Shown: piece after piece, positions 36,926-46,055 of the stretch
How positions within the stretch are numbered: position 1 is the stretch's first letter
Layout: each line of letters begins with the position of its first letter
Source: an uncultured Clostridium sp.
GTDB lineage: Bacteria > Bacillota > Clostridia > TANB77 > CAG-508
Assembly (NCBI GenBank): GCA_958422985.1
Contig: CATZPY010000006.1
Coordinates: 1-57,661 of the forward strand
Reading direction: 5' to 3'
Length of the DNA: 57,661 nt
Made by a program: the position numbers and the translations under genes
Notes under the pieces: model-generated
The model's database searches: none
What the model was told of the DNA's origin: nothing
What the model saw: the letters and a program-made list of their open reading frames with translations, nothing else

Positions 36926-39631
36926 TTGAAAAAACTAGTATTAATAGATGGAAACAGTATTTTAAATAGAGCGTTTTATGGCATTATGGGAAATAAAATG
37001 CTTACAACTAAAGATGGAACACCAACAAATGCAGTATATGGTTTTTTGGCTATTATGTTTAAAATTTTAGAAGACATTAAGCCAGAATATTTAGTTGTTG
37101 CGTTTGACTTAAAAGGTCCTACGAAAAGACATGAAATGTACGAAGGTTATAAAGCAAATAGAAAAGGAATGCCAGATGAACTTGCTTGCCAAATGCCAAT
37201 AATAAAAGAAATTTTAAGAGCAATGAATATAGACATAGTAGAAAAGCAAGGATATGAAGGTGATGACATATTAGGAACATTATCTGTTTTTGGAGAAAAA
37301 CAGGGGTTAGATGTAACTATATTATCTGGAGATAGAGATACCTTTCAACTTGCAACAGATAAAGTAACAATAAGAATACCAAGAACAAAAATGGGAAAAA
37401 CAGAAGTAGAAGATTTCAATAAAGAAAAAGTGAAAGAAATATATAATTTAGAGCCAAAACAATTAATAGAAGTAAAAGGACTTCAAGGTGATACATCGGA
37501 TAATATACCAGGAGTTCCTGGAATAGGTGAAAAAACAGCTTTAAAATTAATACAAGAGTATAATAGTATAGATAATTTATATAAATTGTTAGAAGAGGGA
37601 CAAGCTCAAGATGTAAAAGGAAAAACAAGGGAACGTATAATAGATAACAAAGAGCTAGCTAAACTATCTAAAGAATTAGGTACAATAAATATTAATGCCC
37701 CTATAGAAAAAAATTTAGAAGATTTTAAACTAGAAGAATGGGATAAAAAAGAAGTTTTAAGAATATTTAAAGAATTAAATTTTAATAGGTACATAGAAAG
37801 ATTTAATTTATCTTCAGAAGATGATGAAAAAATAGAAGAAATAACACAGAAATATGAAATAGAAGAAATAGATGTAAAAAAAGCAAAAGATATTATATTT
37901 AAAACTAAAGAATTGTTTTATCATTTCTCTACTAAAGAAGTAAATAAAGAAGAATATATAATAAAAAAAGAATTTAATACTTTTTCATTCTATAATAAAG
38001 AAGAAAATAAAGCATATTTTGCAAAAATAAATTTAAAAGATGTAGATATAATAAAAGAAATATTTGAAAATGAAGAAATTAAAAAATATGGTTACAAAAC
38101 ATCTGAAGATTATATTATACTAAAACAAAGTGGAATTTTACCAAAAAGTATAATATATGATGCAGAAATAGCAATATATGACCTAGACCCATCAAACATG
38201 AAATATAAAATGCAAGATGTAGCATTTCAGTATTTAGACTTTAGTATGGACGAATACCTAAATGCATTAGGAATAAAAAAACAAGAGCAAATAAATTTAT
38301 TCGAACAAACTTCAGAAAATTATGAATATGAAAAAAATATTAACACTTTATATTGTTATTTAATACAAAAATTATATGAAAAAACTATGAAAGAATTAGC
38401 AGAATTAGATGAACTAGAATTATTTAATAATATAGAAATGCCTTTAGTAGAGGTTCTTTCGGAAATGCAATATGAAGGAATACAAATAGATAAAGAAGAA
38501 TTAGAAGAATTTGGAAAGAAGCTTAAACAAAAAATAGAAGAAATTACTAAAGAAATATATAATTTAAGTGGAACCGAATTTAATATAAATTCTCCAAAAC
38601 AATTAGGAGAAATATTATTCGAAAAATTAGAATTACCAGTAGTAAAGAAAACAAAAACAGGTTATTCTACAGATGTAGATGTTTTAGAAAAATTAAAACA
38701 AGAACATCCAGTAGTAGAAAAAATATTAGAATATAGAAGTTTAACAAAGCTAAATTCAACTTATGTTGAAGGTTTAAAACCATATATAAATAAAGCAACA
38801 GGAAGAATACATTCTTATTTCCACCAAACAATAACAGCAACAGGAAGAATTAGTTCTACAGAACCAAATCTTCAAAATATACCAACTAGAATAGAACTTG
38901 GAAAGCAATTAAGACGAGCATTTAAGCCAAAAGACGGATATGTATTTATAGATGCAGACTATTCACAAATAGAATTAAGAGTTTTAGCGCATATTTCTAA
39001 TGATGAACATATGATAGAAGCTTTTAATAATAATGAAGATATACATAAACAAGCTGCAGCAAGTGTATTTAAAGTTCCTTTAGAGGAAGTTACTAAAGAA
39101 CAAAGAACACATGCTAAGGCAGTTAATTTTGGAATAGTATATGGAATAAGTGATTTTGGTTTAGGAGAGCAAATAGGTGTATCTAGAAAGAAGGCTAAAG
39201 AATATATAGAGCAATATTTAGAAAAATATAATGGTATAAAGAAATTTATGTCAGATATTGTAGAAGAAGCAAAAGAAAAAGGATATGTTGAAACATTATT
39301 TAAAAGAAGAAGATATATACCAGAACTTAAATCAAAAAATTTTAATATAAGACAATTTGGAGCAAGAGCTGCTATGAACACTCCAATACAAGGTACAGCA
39401 GCAGATATAATGAAAATTGCAATGATTGATGTATTTAAAAAGCTAAAAGAAAGAAATCTAAATTCAAGATTAATATTACAAATACATGATGAGCTTTTAA
39501 TAGAGACTAAAGAAGAAGAAAAAGAAGAAGTAAAAGAAATACTAAAAAGTTCTATGGAAAAGGCAATAAATTTAAAAGTGCCATTAAGAGCAGATGTGGG
39601 TGAAGCCTACAATTGGTATGAATTAAAATAA
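36926..39631 (+). CDS. polA: DNA polymerase I
   Basis: PolA fills gaps and removes RNA primers. The 901-residue protein has an N-terminal 5'-3' nuclease (LVLIDGNSILNRAFYG, YEGDDILGTL, LSGDRDTFQLA, KGLQGDTSDNIPGVPGIGEKTA), a middle exonuclease-like domain (about 310-480) without the usual DxE metal motif, and a polymerase domain with HQTITATGRISSTEPNLQN (motif region), DADYSQIELRVLAH (motif A), KAVNFGIVYGIS (motif B) and LQIHDELLIE (motif C). Proofreading is therefore probably absent, as in other Bacillota PolA. Start is TTG with AGAAGG upstream. It follows the GT-C pair and precedes an SLT gene. Confidence 0.95.
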   Translation: MKKLVLIDGNSILNRAFYGIMGNKMLTTKDGTPTNAVYGFLAIMFKILEDIKPEYLVVAFDLKGPTKRHEMYEGYKANRKGMPDELACQMPIIKEILRAMNIDIVEKQGYEGDDILGTLSVFGEKQGLDVTILSGDRDTFQLATDKVTIRIPRTKMGKTEVEDFNKEKVKEIYNLEPKQLIEVKGLQGDTSDNIPGVPGIGEKTALKLIQEYNSIDNLYKLLEEGQAQDVKGKTRERIIDNKELAKLSKELGTININAPIEKNLEDFKLEEWDKKEVLRIFKELNFNRYIERFNLSSEDDEKIEEITQKYEIEEIDVKKAKDIIFKTKELFYHFSTKEVNKEEYIIKKEFNTFSFYNKEENKAYFAKINLKDVDIIKEIFENEEIKKYGYKTSEDYIILKQSGILPKSIIYDAEIAIYDLDPSNMKYKMQDVAFQYLDFSMDEYLNALGIKKQEQINLFEQTSENYEYEKNINTLYCYLIQKLYEKTMKELAELDELELFNNIEMPLVEVLSEMQYEGIQIDKEELEEFGKKLKQKIEEITKEIYNLSGTEFNINSPKQLGEILFEKLELPVVKKTKTGYSTDVDVLEKLKQEHPVVEKILEYRSLTKLNSTYVEGLKPYINKATGRIHSYFHQTITATGRISSTEPNLQNIPTRIELGKQLRRAFKPKDGYVFIDADYSQIELRVLAHISNDEHMIEAFNNNEDIHKQAAASVFKVPLEEVTKEQRTHAKAVNFGIVYGISDFGLGEQIGVSRKKAKEYIEQYLEKYNGIKKFMSDIVEEAKEKGYVETLFKRRRYIPELKSKNFNIRQFGARAAMNTPIQGTAADIMKIAMIDVFKKLKERNLNSRLILQIHDELLIETKEEEKEEVKEILKSSMEKAINLKVPLRADVGEAYNWYELK

Positions 39632-39660
39632 AACTATAAGAAACTTAAAGAAAGGAGAGT

Positions 39661-39693
39661 ATGATTATATATCATACAATGAAGAATGGTTAA
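39661..39693 (+). CDS. Possible 10-codon leader peptide overlapping the SLT start
   Basis: AAAGGAGAGT is followed directly by ATG at 39661 and a frame reading MIIYHTMKNG, ending TAA at 39691-39693, just inside the transglycosylase start at 39686. Translation of the leader could hand ribosomes to the main gene. A 6-base hairpin (TATGAT 39660-39665 with ATCATA 39671-39676) could alternatively bring the AAAGGAG close to 39686. Either is inferential. Confidence 0.3.
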   Translation: MIIYHTMKNG

Positions 39694-40252
39694 TAAATTA
39701 CTAAAGATAATAGTTATATTATTAATTTTATGTGCTATAATATATGTATCTTTCGGAATATTTAAAGTCCATAAAATAGTAATAAGACAAATCTACCCAC
39801 AAAAATATTCTGAATACGTAGAAAAATATTCGGACGAATATAATGTAGATTCATTATTAATATATGCGATAATTAAGGCAGAAAGTAACTTTAAACCAGA
39901 TGTTATTTCTAAAAGCAATGCTGTAGGATTAATGCAACTTATGGATGCAACTGCAAAAGATGTAGCTAACAAATTAGGAATGGAATATAAAGAAGAAGAT
40001 TTAAAAAATCCTGAGATAAATATAAGACTTGGAGTTAAATATTTTTCTACATTGTATGATAAATACAAAAATATTCCGATTGCATTAACAGCATATAATG
40101 CAGGAAGTGGCAATGTTAGTAAGTGGATTTCTGAAGGCGTTATTTCTTTAGATGGTTCTAATATAGAAAATATTCCATTTAGAGAAACAAATAATTATGT
40201 AAGAAAAATATTAAGAGATTACGAAATTTATAAAAATATTTATAATAGTTAA
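39686..40252 (+). CDS. Lytic transglycosylase (SLT domain), membrane-anchored
   Basis: This 188-residue enzyme cuts peptidoglycan between MurNAc and GlcNAc. A membrane helix (about 5-24) anchors it, followed by the Slt domain: YAIIKAESNFKPDVISKS with the catalytic Glu in AESNF, NAVGLMQLM, LGVKYFSTL and LTAYNAGSGNV. The family motif set (ES, GLMQ, AYNAG) is complete. The good ribosome-binding site AAAGGAG lies 28 bases upstream of the ATG and instead fits a 10-codon frame at 39661; see the separate leader entry. It is 54 bases after polA. Confidence 0.9.
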   Translation: MVNKLLKIIVILLILCAIIYVSFGIFKVHKIVIRQIYPQKYSEYVEKYSDEYNVDSLLIYAIIKAESNFKPDVISKSNAVGLMQLMDATAKDVANKLGMEYKEEDLKNPEINIRLGVKYFSTLYDKYKNIPIALTAYNAGSGNVSKWISEGVISLDGSNIENIPFRETNNYVRKILRDYEIYKNIYNS

Positions 40253-40281
40253 TAATAAATTATAATTAAGGAGGAAATAAT

Positions 40282-41286
40282 ATGTCAATTTTAGTTACAG
40301 GTGGTGCTGGATATATTGGTAGTCATACAGTGATAGAATTATTAAATTCTGGGAGAGAAGTTGTTATTATAGATGACTTTTCTAATAGTAAACCAGAGGT
40401 GTTAGATTCAATTAGAAAGATAACAGGTAAAGATTTTAAATTTTACGAAATTAATTATTTAGATAAAGAAAAGTTAGATAAAGTATTTAAAGAAAATAAT
40501 ATTGAAGCTGTTTTAAATTTCGCAGGTTTTAAAGCTGTTGGAGAGTCTGTTCAAAAACCTATAGAATATTATACAAATAATATTTCTGGTGCTTTAACTT
40601 TATTAGAAGTTATGAAAGAAAATAATGTTAAGAAATTTGTATTTAGTTCTTCAGCAACAGTATATGGATCTCCAGAAGTTATACCAATTACAGAAGAATG
40701 TAAAACAGGTGGAACTACAAACCCATATGGCACAAGCAAATTATTTATAGAACAAATCTTAAAAGATATATATGTATCAGATAATACTTGGGATATAGTA
40801 ATTTTAAGATATTTTAATCCAATAGGAGCACATGAAAGTGGACTAATAGGTGAAGAACCACAAGGAATACCAAACAATTTAATGCCATATATAGTAAGAG
40901 TTGCAAATGGTACATTGAAGGAATTATCTGTATTTGGAGATGATTACGATACTCCAGATGGTACAGGTGTAAGAGATTATATTCATGTTGTAGATTTAGC
41001 AAAAGGACATATTAATGCGTTAGAAAAACTAGAAAAAGAAGGCAAAGGTTTATTTATATATAATTTAGGAACTGGAAAAGGATATAGTGTTTTAGACATG
41101 GTAAAAACATTTGAAGAAGCAACTGGAATGAAAGTTTCTTATAAAATAGCACCTAGAAGAGCAGGTGATATAGCTACTTGCTATTCTAATCCAACAAAAG
41201 CTAAAGAAGAATTAGGATGGACAGCAGAAAAAGATTTAAAAGAAATGTGTATAGATTCATGGAACTATATTAAAAATAAAATGTAA
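40282..41286 (+). CDS. galE: UDP-glucose 4-epimerase
   Basis: GalE interconverts UDP-glucose and UDP-galactose, supplying sugars for surface polymers and the Leloir pathway. The 334-residue protein has the NAD-binding start ILVTGGAGYIGSH, SSSATVYG (catalytic Ser/Thr), YGTSK (YxxxK), RYFNPIGAHESG, PYIVRVANG, RDYIHVVDLA and LGTGKGYSVLDM. The length and motifs fit GalE of Bacillota. Strong AAGGAGGAAAT upstream. It stands between SLT and vanY. Confidence 0.95.
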   Translation: MSILVTGGAGYIGSHTVIELLNSGREVVIIDDFSNSKPEVLDSIRKITGKDFKFYEINYLDKEKLDKVFKENNIEAVLNFAGFKAVGESVQKPIEYYTNNISGALTLLEVMKENNVKKFVFSSSATVYGSPEVIPITEECKTGGTTNPYGTSKLFIEQILKDIYVSDNTWDIVILRYFNPIGAHESGLIGEEPQGIPNNLMPYIVRVANGTLKELSVFGDDYDTPDGTGVRDYIHVVDLAKGHINALEKLEKEGKGLFIYNLGTGKGYSVLDMVKTFEEATGMKVSYKIAPRRAGDIATCYSNPTKAKEELGWTAEKDLKEMCIDSWNYIKNKM

Positions 41287-41326
41287 GAATTTGTTAGAAT
41301 TAGATAAAAATAATTTTTAGGTGAAA

Positions 41327-42157
41327 ATGGTGGAAAATAATAAAGAAGAAAAAACTAAAAATAATAGCAATAAAATAGTATTTATATATAGAATTATAGT
41401 ATCAATTATAATGATAGTTAGTATAATATTAGTATATATATTAAATCATTTAGGAGAAAGTAAGGAAGTTGATGCTATGGCAAATGTAATTAACCAAAAT
41501 AGTATTAATAAAAATAATACTATTGAAAATATTACATCTGAAGAGAATTTAAAAAAAATTAATGATTGGCGTTTAACTTTAGTAAATTATGAAAATGAAA
41601 TGCCAAAAGATTATATTCCACCACTAAGTAACATAGATAAAGAAAGACAGTTTGATTCTAGAGCAATAAACAGTTTATTACAAATGATGCTAGACATGAA
41701 CAATGCAGGAATAAACCACATATGGGCACAATCTGCATACAGAAATCCTAAAAAACAAGAACACTTGATACAAGAAAGTATACAAGAATATTTAGCAGAA
41801 GGGAAAACAGAAGAAGAAGCAAAAGCATTAACAGCAAGGTCTATAGGAGAACCATATAAAAGTGAACACAATTTAGGTTTAGCAGTAGACTTTAATGATA
41901 TAAATTATGCATTTGAAGAAGAAAAAGCATTTTCGTGGCTTGTAGAAAATGCAGAAAACTATGGCTTTATACTAAGATATCCAGAAGATAAGGAAAGAAT
42001 AACAAAAATAAAATATGAGCCATGGCATTGGAGATATGTAGGAATAGAAAATGCAAAAGAAATAAACAAATTAGGACTTTGTTTAGAAGAATATATACAA
42101 TACATAAAAACCGGGATTAAGGGACGGTCCTTAAAATCCCGGTTTTCTTTTGAATAA
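41327..42157 (+). CDS. D-alanyl-D-alanine carboxypeptidase, VanY type
   Basis: This enzyme trims the terminal D-Ala from peptidoglycan stems. After a basic N-terminus and a membrane helix (about 18-38), the domain (about 75-255) carries AQSAYRNPKKQ, SIGEPYKSEHNLGLAVDF (SxHxxGxAxD zinc motif) and EPWHWRYVG (third ligand). It matches the M15B group. No vancomycin gene accompanies it, so a housekeeping role is likely. ATG at 41327 follows AGGTG; GTG at 41330 is almost as good. The last 16 codons (TGIKGRSLKSRFSFE) are made of a dispersed palindromic repeat and are probably not part of the ancestral protein. Confidence 0.9.
   Translation: MVENNKEEKTKNNSNKIVFIYRIIVSIIMIVSIILVYILNHLGESKEVDAMANVINQNSINKNNTIENITSEENLKKINDWRLTLVNYENEMPKDYIPPLSNIDKERQFDSRAINSLLQMMLDMNNAGINHIWAQSAYRNPKKQEHLIQESIQEYLAEGKTEEEAKALTARSIGEPYKSEHNLGLAVDFNDINYAFEEEKAFSWLVENAENYGFILRYPEDKERITKIKYEPWHWRYVGIENAKEINKLGLCLEEYIQYIKTGIKGRSLKSRFSFE
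42107..42150. repeat. Dispersed palindromic repeat copy A at the 3' end of vanY
   Basis: A 12-base perfect stem (42107-42118 with 42135-42146) encloses AAGGGACGGTCCTTAA, itself a small palindrome; TTTTCTTTT follows, so it may also act as terminator. The minus-strand core GGGATTTTAAGGACCGTCCC matches three other copies. It overlaps the vanY stop region and supplies its last codons. Confidence 0.78.
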
Positions 42158-42308
42158 AAAGTGATAAATTATAAAATTAATTTTTAAAAAGAATAATGTA
42201 ATCTAAGTGTAGTAGAAAAAATGTAAAAAAATAAAATTTTTGCTAGATAAAAAAAAATAATTGTGTTAAAATAACAAATGCGCTAAAAAGAAAGAAGGGA
42301 GAATAAAG

Positions 42309-44057
42309 ATGATAAAAGAATTATCAAAATATGTAAAACAATACAAAAAGTATGCAATTTTAACACCAATTATGGTTATTTTAGAAATCATAATGGAAGT
42401 TATAATTCCATATCTTATGGCAAAAATCATAGATGTAGGAATACAAAATAATGATTTAAACTATATTATAAAAATGGGAATAATGCTTGTTGTATCTGCA
42501 ATAATGTCATTAATATTTGGAGTACTTTCTGGAAGGTTTGCAGCAACTGCATCAGCAGGATTTGCGAAAAACTTAAGACAAGGAATGTTTTACAACATAC
42601 AAAATTTTTCATTTACAAATATAGATAAATTTTCTACATCAAGTTTAGTAACAAGACTTACAACAGATGTAACAAATGTTCAAAATGCATTTCAAATGAT
42701 TATAAGATTATTAGTAAGAGGACCAGTGATGATAATATTTGCCTTAATTATGGCATTTTCAATAAATAGAAATTTATCATTTGTATATATAGCAACAATG
42801 CTTCCTCTTGCAATATTACTAGCATTTATATCTTTTAAAGCTCATCCTTATTTTGAAAAAGTATTTAAAAAATATGATGAATTAAATAGAGTAGTTGGAG
42901 AAAACTTAAGTGCTATTAGAGTTGTAAAATCATTTGCAACAGAAAAATTTGAAGAAGATAAATTTGAGAAAGTAAACTTATTAGTATATAAATTATTTAA
43001 AAAAGCAGAGAAAATTGTAATATTTAATAGCCCATTAATGCAAATTGCGATATATGGCTGTGTATTACTATTATCTTGGCTTGGGGCAAAAGCAATTGTA
43101 GTAGGAAGTATGCAGACAGGAGAACTTTCTAGCTTAATTACATATGCTTGGCAAATTCTTTCAAGTTTAATGATGCTTTCTATGGTATTAGTTATGATAA
43201 TAATATCACAATCATCTGCGGAAAGAATTATAGAAGTAATTAATGAGGATTCAACTATAAAAAATAAAGAAAATCCAATAAAAGAGATTAAAGATGGAAG
43301 TATAGAATTTATAGATGTTGATTTCCAATATGATGATGCAAAAGCAAATGAAATGTTACCGTTAGAAGATATAAACTTAAAGATAAATTCTGGAGAAACT
43401 GTTGGAATTTTGGGTGGAACAGGTAGCTCTAAAACTTCTTTAGTAAACTTAATACCTAGATTGTATGATGTAAAATCAGGCTTCGTAAAAGTTGGGGGAG
43501 TAGATGTAAGAAACTACGAACTTAATGCTTTAAGAGATGAAGTTGCTATGGTATTACAAAAAAATGTGCTATTTTCTGGAACTATTGCAGAAAACTTAAG
43601 ATGGGGAAATAAAAATGCTACAGACGAAGAATTAATAGAAGCTTGTAAATTGGCACAAGCAGATAGCTTTATTCAAGAATTACCAGATAAATATAATACA
43701 GTATTAGACCAAGGTGGGACAAATGTTTCTGGAGGTCAAAAACAAAGAATTTGTATTGCAAGAGCATTACTAAAGAAACCTAAAATACTAATTTTAGATG
43801 ATTCTACTAGTGCTGTCGACACAAAGACAGATGCATTAATTAGACAAGCTTTTAAAGATAAAATACCAAATACAACAAAAATAATAATAGCCCAAAGAGT
43901 AAGTTCTATTATGGATGCAGATAAAATAATTGTTATGGATAATGGTAGAATAGATGGAATTGGTACATCTGAAGAATTATTAAAAACAAATAAAATTTAT
44001 AAAGAAGTATATGAATCTCAAATGGGAGGAGATGACAAAGAAAATGAAAAAGAGTAG
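42309..44057 (+). CDS. Heterodimeric ABC exporter, subunit with degenerate catalytic site
   Basis: A 582-residue half-transporter: six-helix membrane domain (about 1-315) and ABC domain. Walker A is GGTGSSKTS (the usual GKS/T is SKT), signature VSGGQKQR, and Walker B ILILDDSTS has Asp in place of the catalytic Glu. This is the degenerate partner of a heterodimer of the TM287/288 or LmrCD type. Function is export of a lipid, drug or peptide; the cargo is unknown. GGGAG precedes the ATG. Its last 14 bases overlap the next gene, which encodes the active partner. Confidence 0.9.
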   Translation: MIKELSKYVKQYKKYAILTPIMVILEIIMEVIIPYLMAKIIDVGIQNNDLNYIIKMGIMLVVSAIMSLIFGVLSGRFAATASAGFAKNLRQGMFYNIQNFSFTNIDKFSTSSLVTRLTTDVTNVQNAFQMIIRLLVRGPVMIIFALIMAFSINRNLSFVYIATMLPLAILLAFISFKAHPYFEKVFKKYDELNRVVGENLSAIRVVKSFATEKFEEDKFEKVNLLVYKLFKKAEKIVIFNSPLMQIAIYGCVLLLSWLGAKAIVVGSMQTGELSSLITYAWQILSSLMMLSMVLVMIIISQSSAERIIEVINEDSTIKNKENPIKEIKDGSIEFIDVDFQYDDAKANEMLPLEDINLKINSGETVGILGGTGSSKTSLVNLIPRLYDVKSGFVKVGGVDVRNYELNALRDEVAMVLQKNVLFSGTIAENLRWGNKNATDEELIEACKLAQADSFIQELPDKYNTVLDQGGTNVSGGQKQRICIARALLKKPKILILDDSTSAVDTKTDALIRQAFKDKIPNTTKIIIAQRVSSIMDADKIIVMDNGRIDGIGTSEELLKTNKIYKEVYESQMGGDDKENEKE

Positions 44058-45897
44058 AAAAAATACAGCTTTTAGATTACTAAAATATTCTATGGGAGGA
44101 TATAAATTGCAATTTGCAATAGTTTTAATTACTATAATAGTAAGTGCAACAACAAGCGTTATAGGAATACAATTTATTCAAAAACTTATAGATAATTATA
44201 TTATTCCACTTATAGGTAATCAAAACCCTAACTATACATCATTATTACATGCTATTGTTACTATGGGAGTTATATATTTAGTTGGAATTATAGCAACATA
44301 TATTTACAATAGATTAATGCTAAACATAACACAAGGAACACTAAAAAAGATAAGGACAGATATGTTTGAACATATGCAAAAGTTACCAATTGGTTATTTT
44401 GACAGTCATAGCCATGGAGAAATTATGAGTACATATACAAATGACGTAGATACTTTAAGGGAAGCAATAAGCCAAAGTATACCTCAAATTTTTTCAGCAA
44501 TAATTTCTATGATTGCAATATTAATATCAATGATTATAACAAATGTGTATTTAACAGTAATTGTTCTTGTAATGGTTGTAATAATGATGTTCGTATCTAA
44601 ATTTTTTGCTAAACATAGTTCAAAACATTTTATAAATCAACAAAAAAATATTAGTAAAGTTGATGGTTATATAGAAGAAATGATGAATGGTCAAAAGGTT
44701 GTTAAAGTATTTTGTTATGAAGAACGTTCGAAACAAAAATTTGACGAATTAAATGAAGAACTATTTCAAAGTAGTAAAAAAGCGAATTCTTATGCAAATA
44801 CATTAATGCCTTGTATAATGAATATTGGAAACATAGGTTATGTACTAGTTGCAGTACTTGGAGGAATTTTAGCAGTAAAACAAGTTCTTACAATAGGAAG
44901 TATAGCAGCATTTTTACAATATATAAAAGCATTTACAAATCCATTAGGACAAGTTTCACAACAAATTAACTTTATTGCCATGGCATTAGCAGGTGCAGAA
45001 AGGATTTTCGAATTAATAGATGAAAAAGTAGAAGAAGATGACGGGTATGTAACGCTTGTAAATGCAAAAGAAGAAGATGGAAAAATAGTAGAAGTAGAAG
45101 AAAGAACAGGAATTTGGGCATGGAAACATCCACATGGTGATGGAAGTATTACATATACTAAGCTATGTGGGAATGTAGAATTTGAAGATGTAAACTTTGG
45201 ATATGTAAAAGATAAGCAAATTTTATACAACATAAGTTTAGATGCAAAAGAAGGCGAAAAGGTTTCTTTTGTAGGACCAACAGGAGCTGGAAAAACTACT
45301 ATTACAAACTTAATAAACCGTTTTTACGACATTCAAAGTGGAAAAATTAGATATGATGGAATTAATATAAATAAAATGAAAAAAGATGATTTAAGAAAAT
45401 CATTAGGTGTTGTTTTACAAGACACACATTTATTTACTGGAACAATAAAAGAAAATATAAAATATGGAAATATGAATGCAACAGATGAAGAAGTTATTGC
45501 TGCTGCAAAACTTGCTAATGCAGATAGATTTATAAGGCACTTACCACATGCATATGATACAGAAATAACAGGTGATGGAGAAGGTTTATCACAAGGACAA
45601 AGACAATTATTAGCTATTGCAAGAGCTGCACTTTATAATCCACCAGTATTAATACTAGATGAAGCTACAAGTTCGATAGATACTCGTACAGAAAAAATAG
45701 TACAAGATGGAATGGATAAATTAATGAAAGGAAGAACTGTATTTGTTATTGCACATAGGCTATCTACAATAAGAAATTCGGACTTAATAATGGTTTTAGA
45801 CCATGGTCATATTATAGAAAGAGGAAATCACGAAGAATTAATAAAAAACAATGGAATGTATTATGGGTTATACACTGGAGCTATAGAGATAGAATAA
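44044..45897 (+). CDS. Heterodimeric ABC exporter, subunit with canonical catalytic site
   Basis: The 617-residue partner has a six-helix membrane domain and ABC domain with Walker A GPTGAGKTT, signature LSQGQRQ, Walker B VLILDEATS (catalytic Glu present) and HRLSTIRNSD (switch His). Its non-canonical LSQGQ faces the degenerate site of the partner, as expected for an asymmetric pair. An extra acidic segment (about 340-385, IWAWKHPHGDGS) sits between the halves. GGAGGA at 44025-44030 serves ATG at 44044; ATG at 44032 is too close. Overlap with the upstream gene implies coupled expression. Confidence 0.9.
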   Translation: MKKSRKNTAFRLLKYSMGGYKLQFAIVLITIIVSATTSVIGIQFIQKLIDNYIIPLIGNQNPNYTSLLHAIVTMGVIYLVGIIATYIYNRLMLNITQGTLKKIRTDMFEHMQKLPIGYFDSHSHGEIMSTYTNDVDTLREAISQSIPQIFSAIISMIAILISMIITNVYLTVIVLVMVVIMMFVSKFFAKHSSKHFINQQKNISKVDGYIEEMMNGQKVVKVFCYEERSKQKFDELNEELFQSSKKANSYANTLMPCIMNIGNIGYVLVAVLGGILAVKQVLTIGSIAAFLQYIKAFTNPLGQVSQQINFIAMALAGAERIFELIDEKVEEDDGYVTLVNAKEEDGKIVEVEERTGIWAWKHPHGDGSITYTKLCGNVEFEDVNFGYVKDKQILYNISLDAKEGEKVSFVGPTGAGKTTITNLINRFYDIQSGKIRYDGININKMKKDDLRKSLGVVLQDTHLFTGTIKENIKYGNMNATDEEVIAAAKLANADRFIRHLPHAYDTEITGDGEGLSQGQRQLLAIARAALYNPPVLILDEATSSIDTRTEKIVQDGMDKLMKGRTVFVIAHRLSTIRNSDLIMVLDHGHIIERGNHEELIKNNGMYYGLYTGAIEIE

Positions 45898-45909
45898 GAA
45901 AAGTCATAC

Positions 45910-45959
45910 AGGAATTTTAAGGACTATTCCTTGGTCCAGAAGGGCCCAACCACGATCTA
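45910..45959. repeat. Dispersed repeat copy B downstream of ABC exporter genes
   Basis: GGAATTTTAAGGACTATTCC starts at 45911 and matches the core of the other copies. It is followed by TTGGTCCAGAAGGGCCCAACC, a G-C rich stretch unlike its surroundings. A GGAAT/ATTCC pair gives a short stem. It lies 13 bases after the exporter stop. Confidence 0.7.
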
Positions 45960-45968
45960 GGATATTGA

Positions 45969-45997
45969 TTGACAAATAAAACTAATTAAGTTATTAT
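45969..45997 (+). promoter_or_regulatory. Sigma-A type promoter for the Asp23 gene
   Basis: TTGACA at 45969-45974 and TATTAT at 45992-45997 have 17-base spacing, 58 bases before the Asp23 start. Confidence 0.78.
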
Positions 45998-46055
45998 ATA
46001 AATAAGTATATTGGAAATAATTTATATTAAATAATAATTTTAAGGAGGTATTATT

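Noticed and set aside
37860..38360. Active 3'-5' proofreading domain in PolA
   Set aside because: The expected DxE and later aspartate motifs are not seen in this stretch; treated as a degenerate domain.
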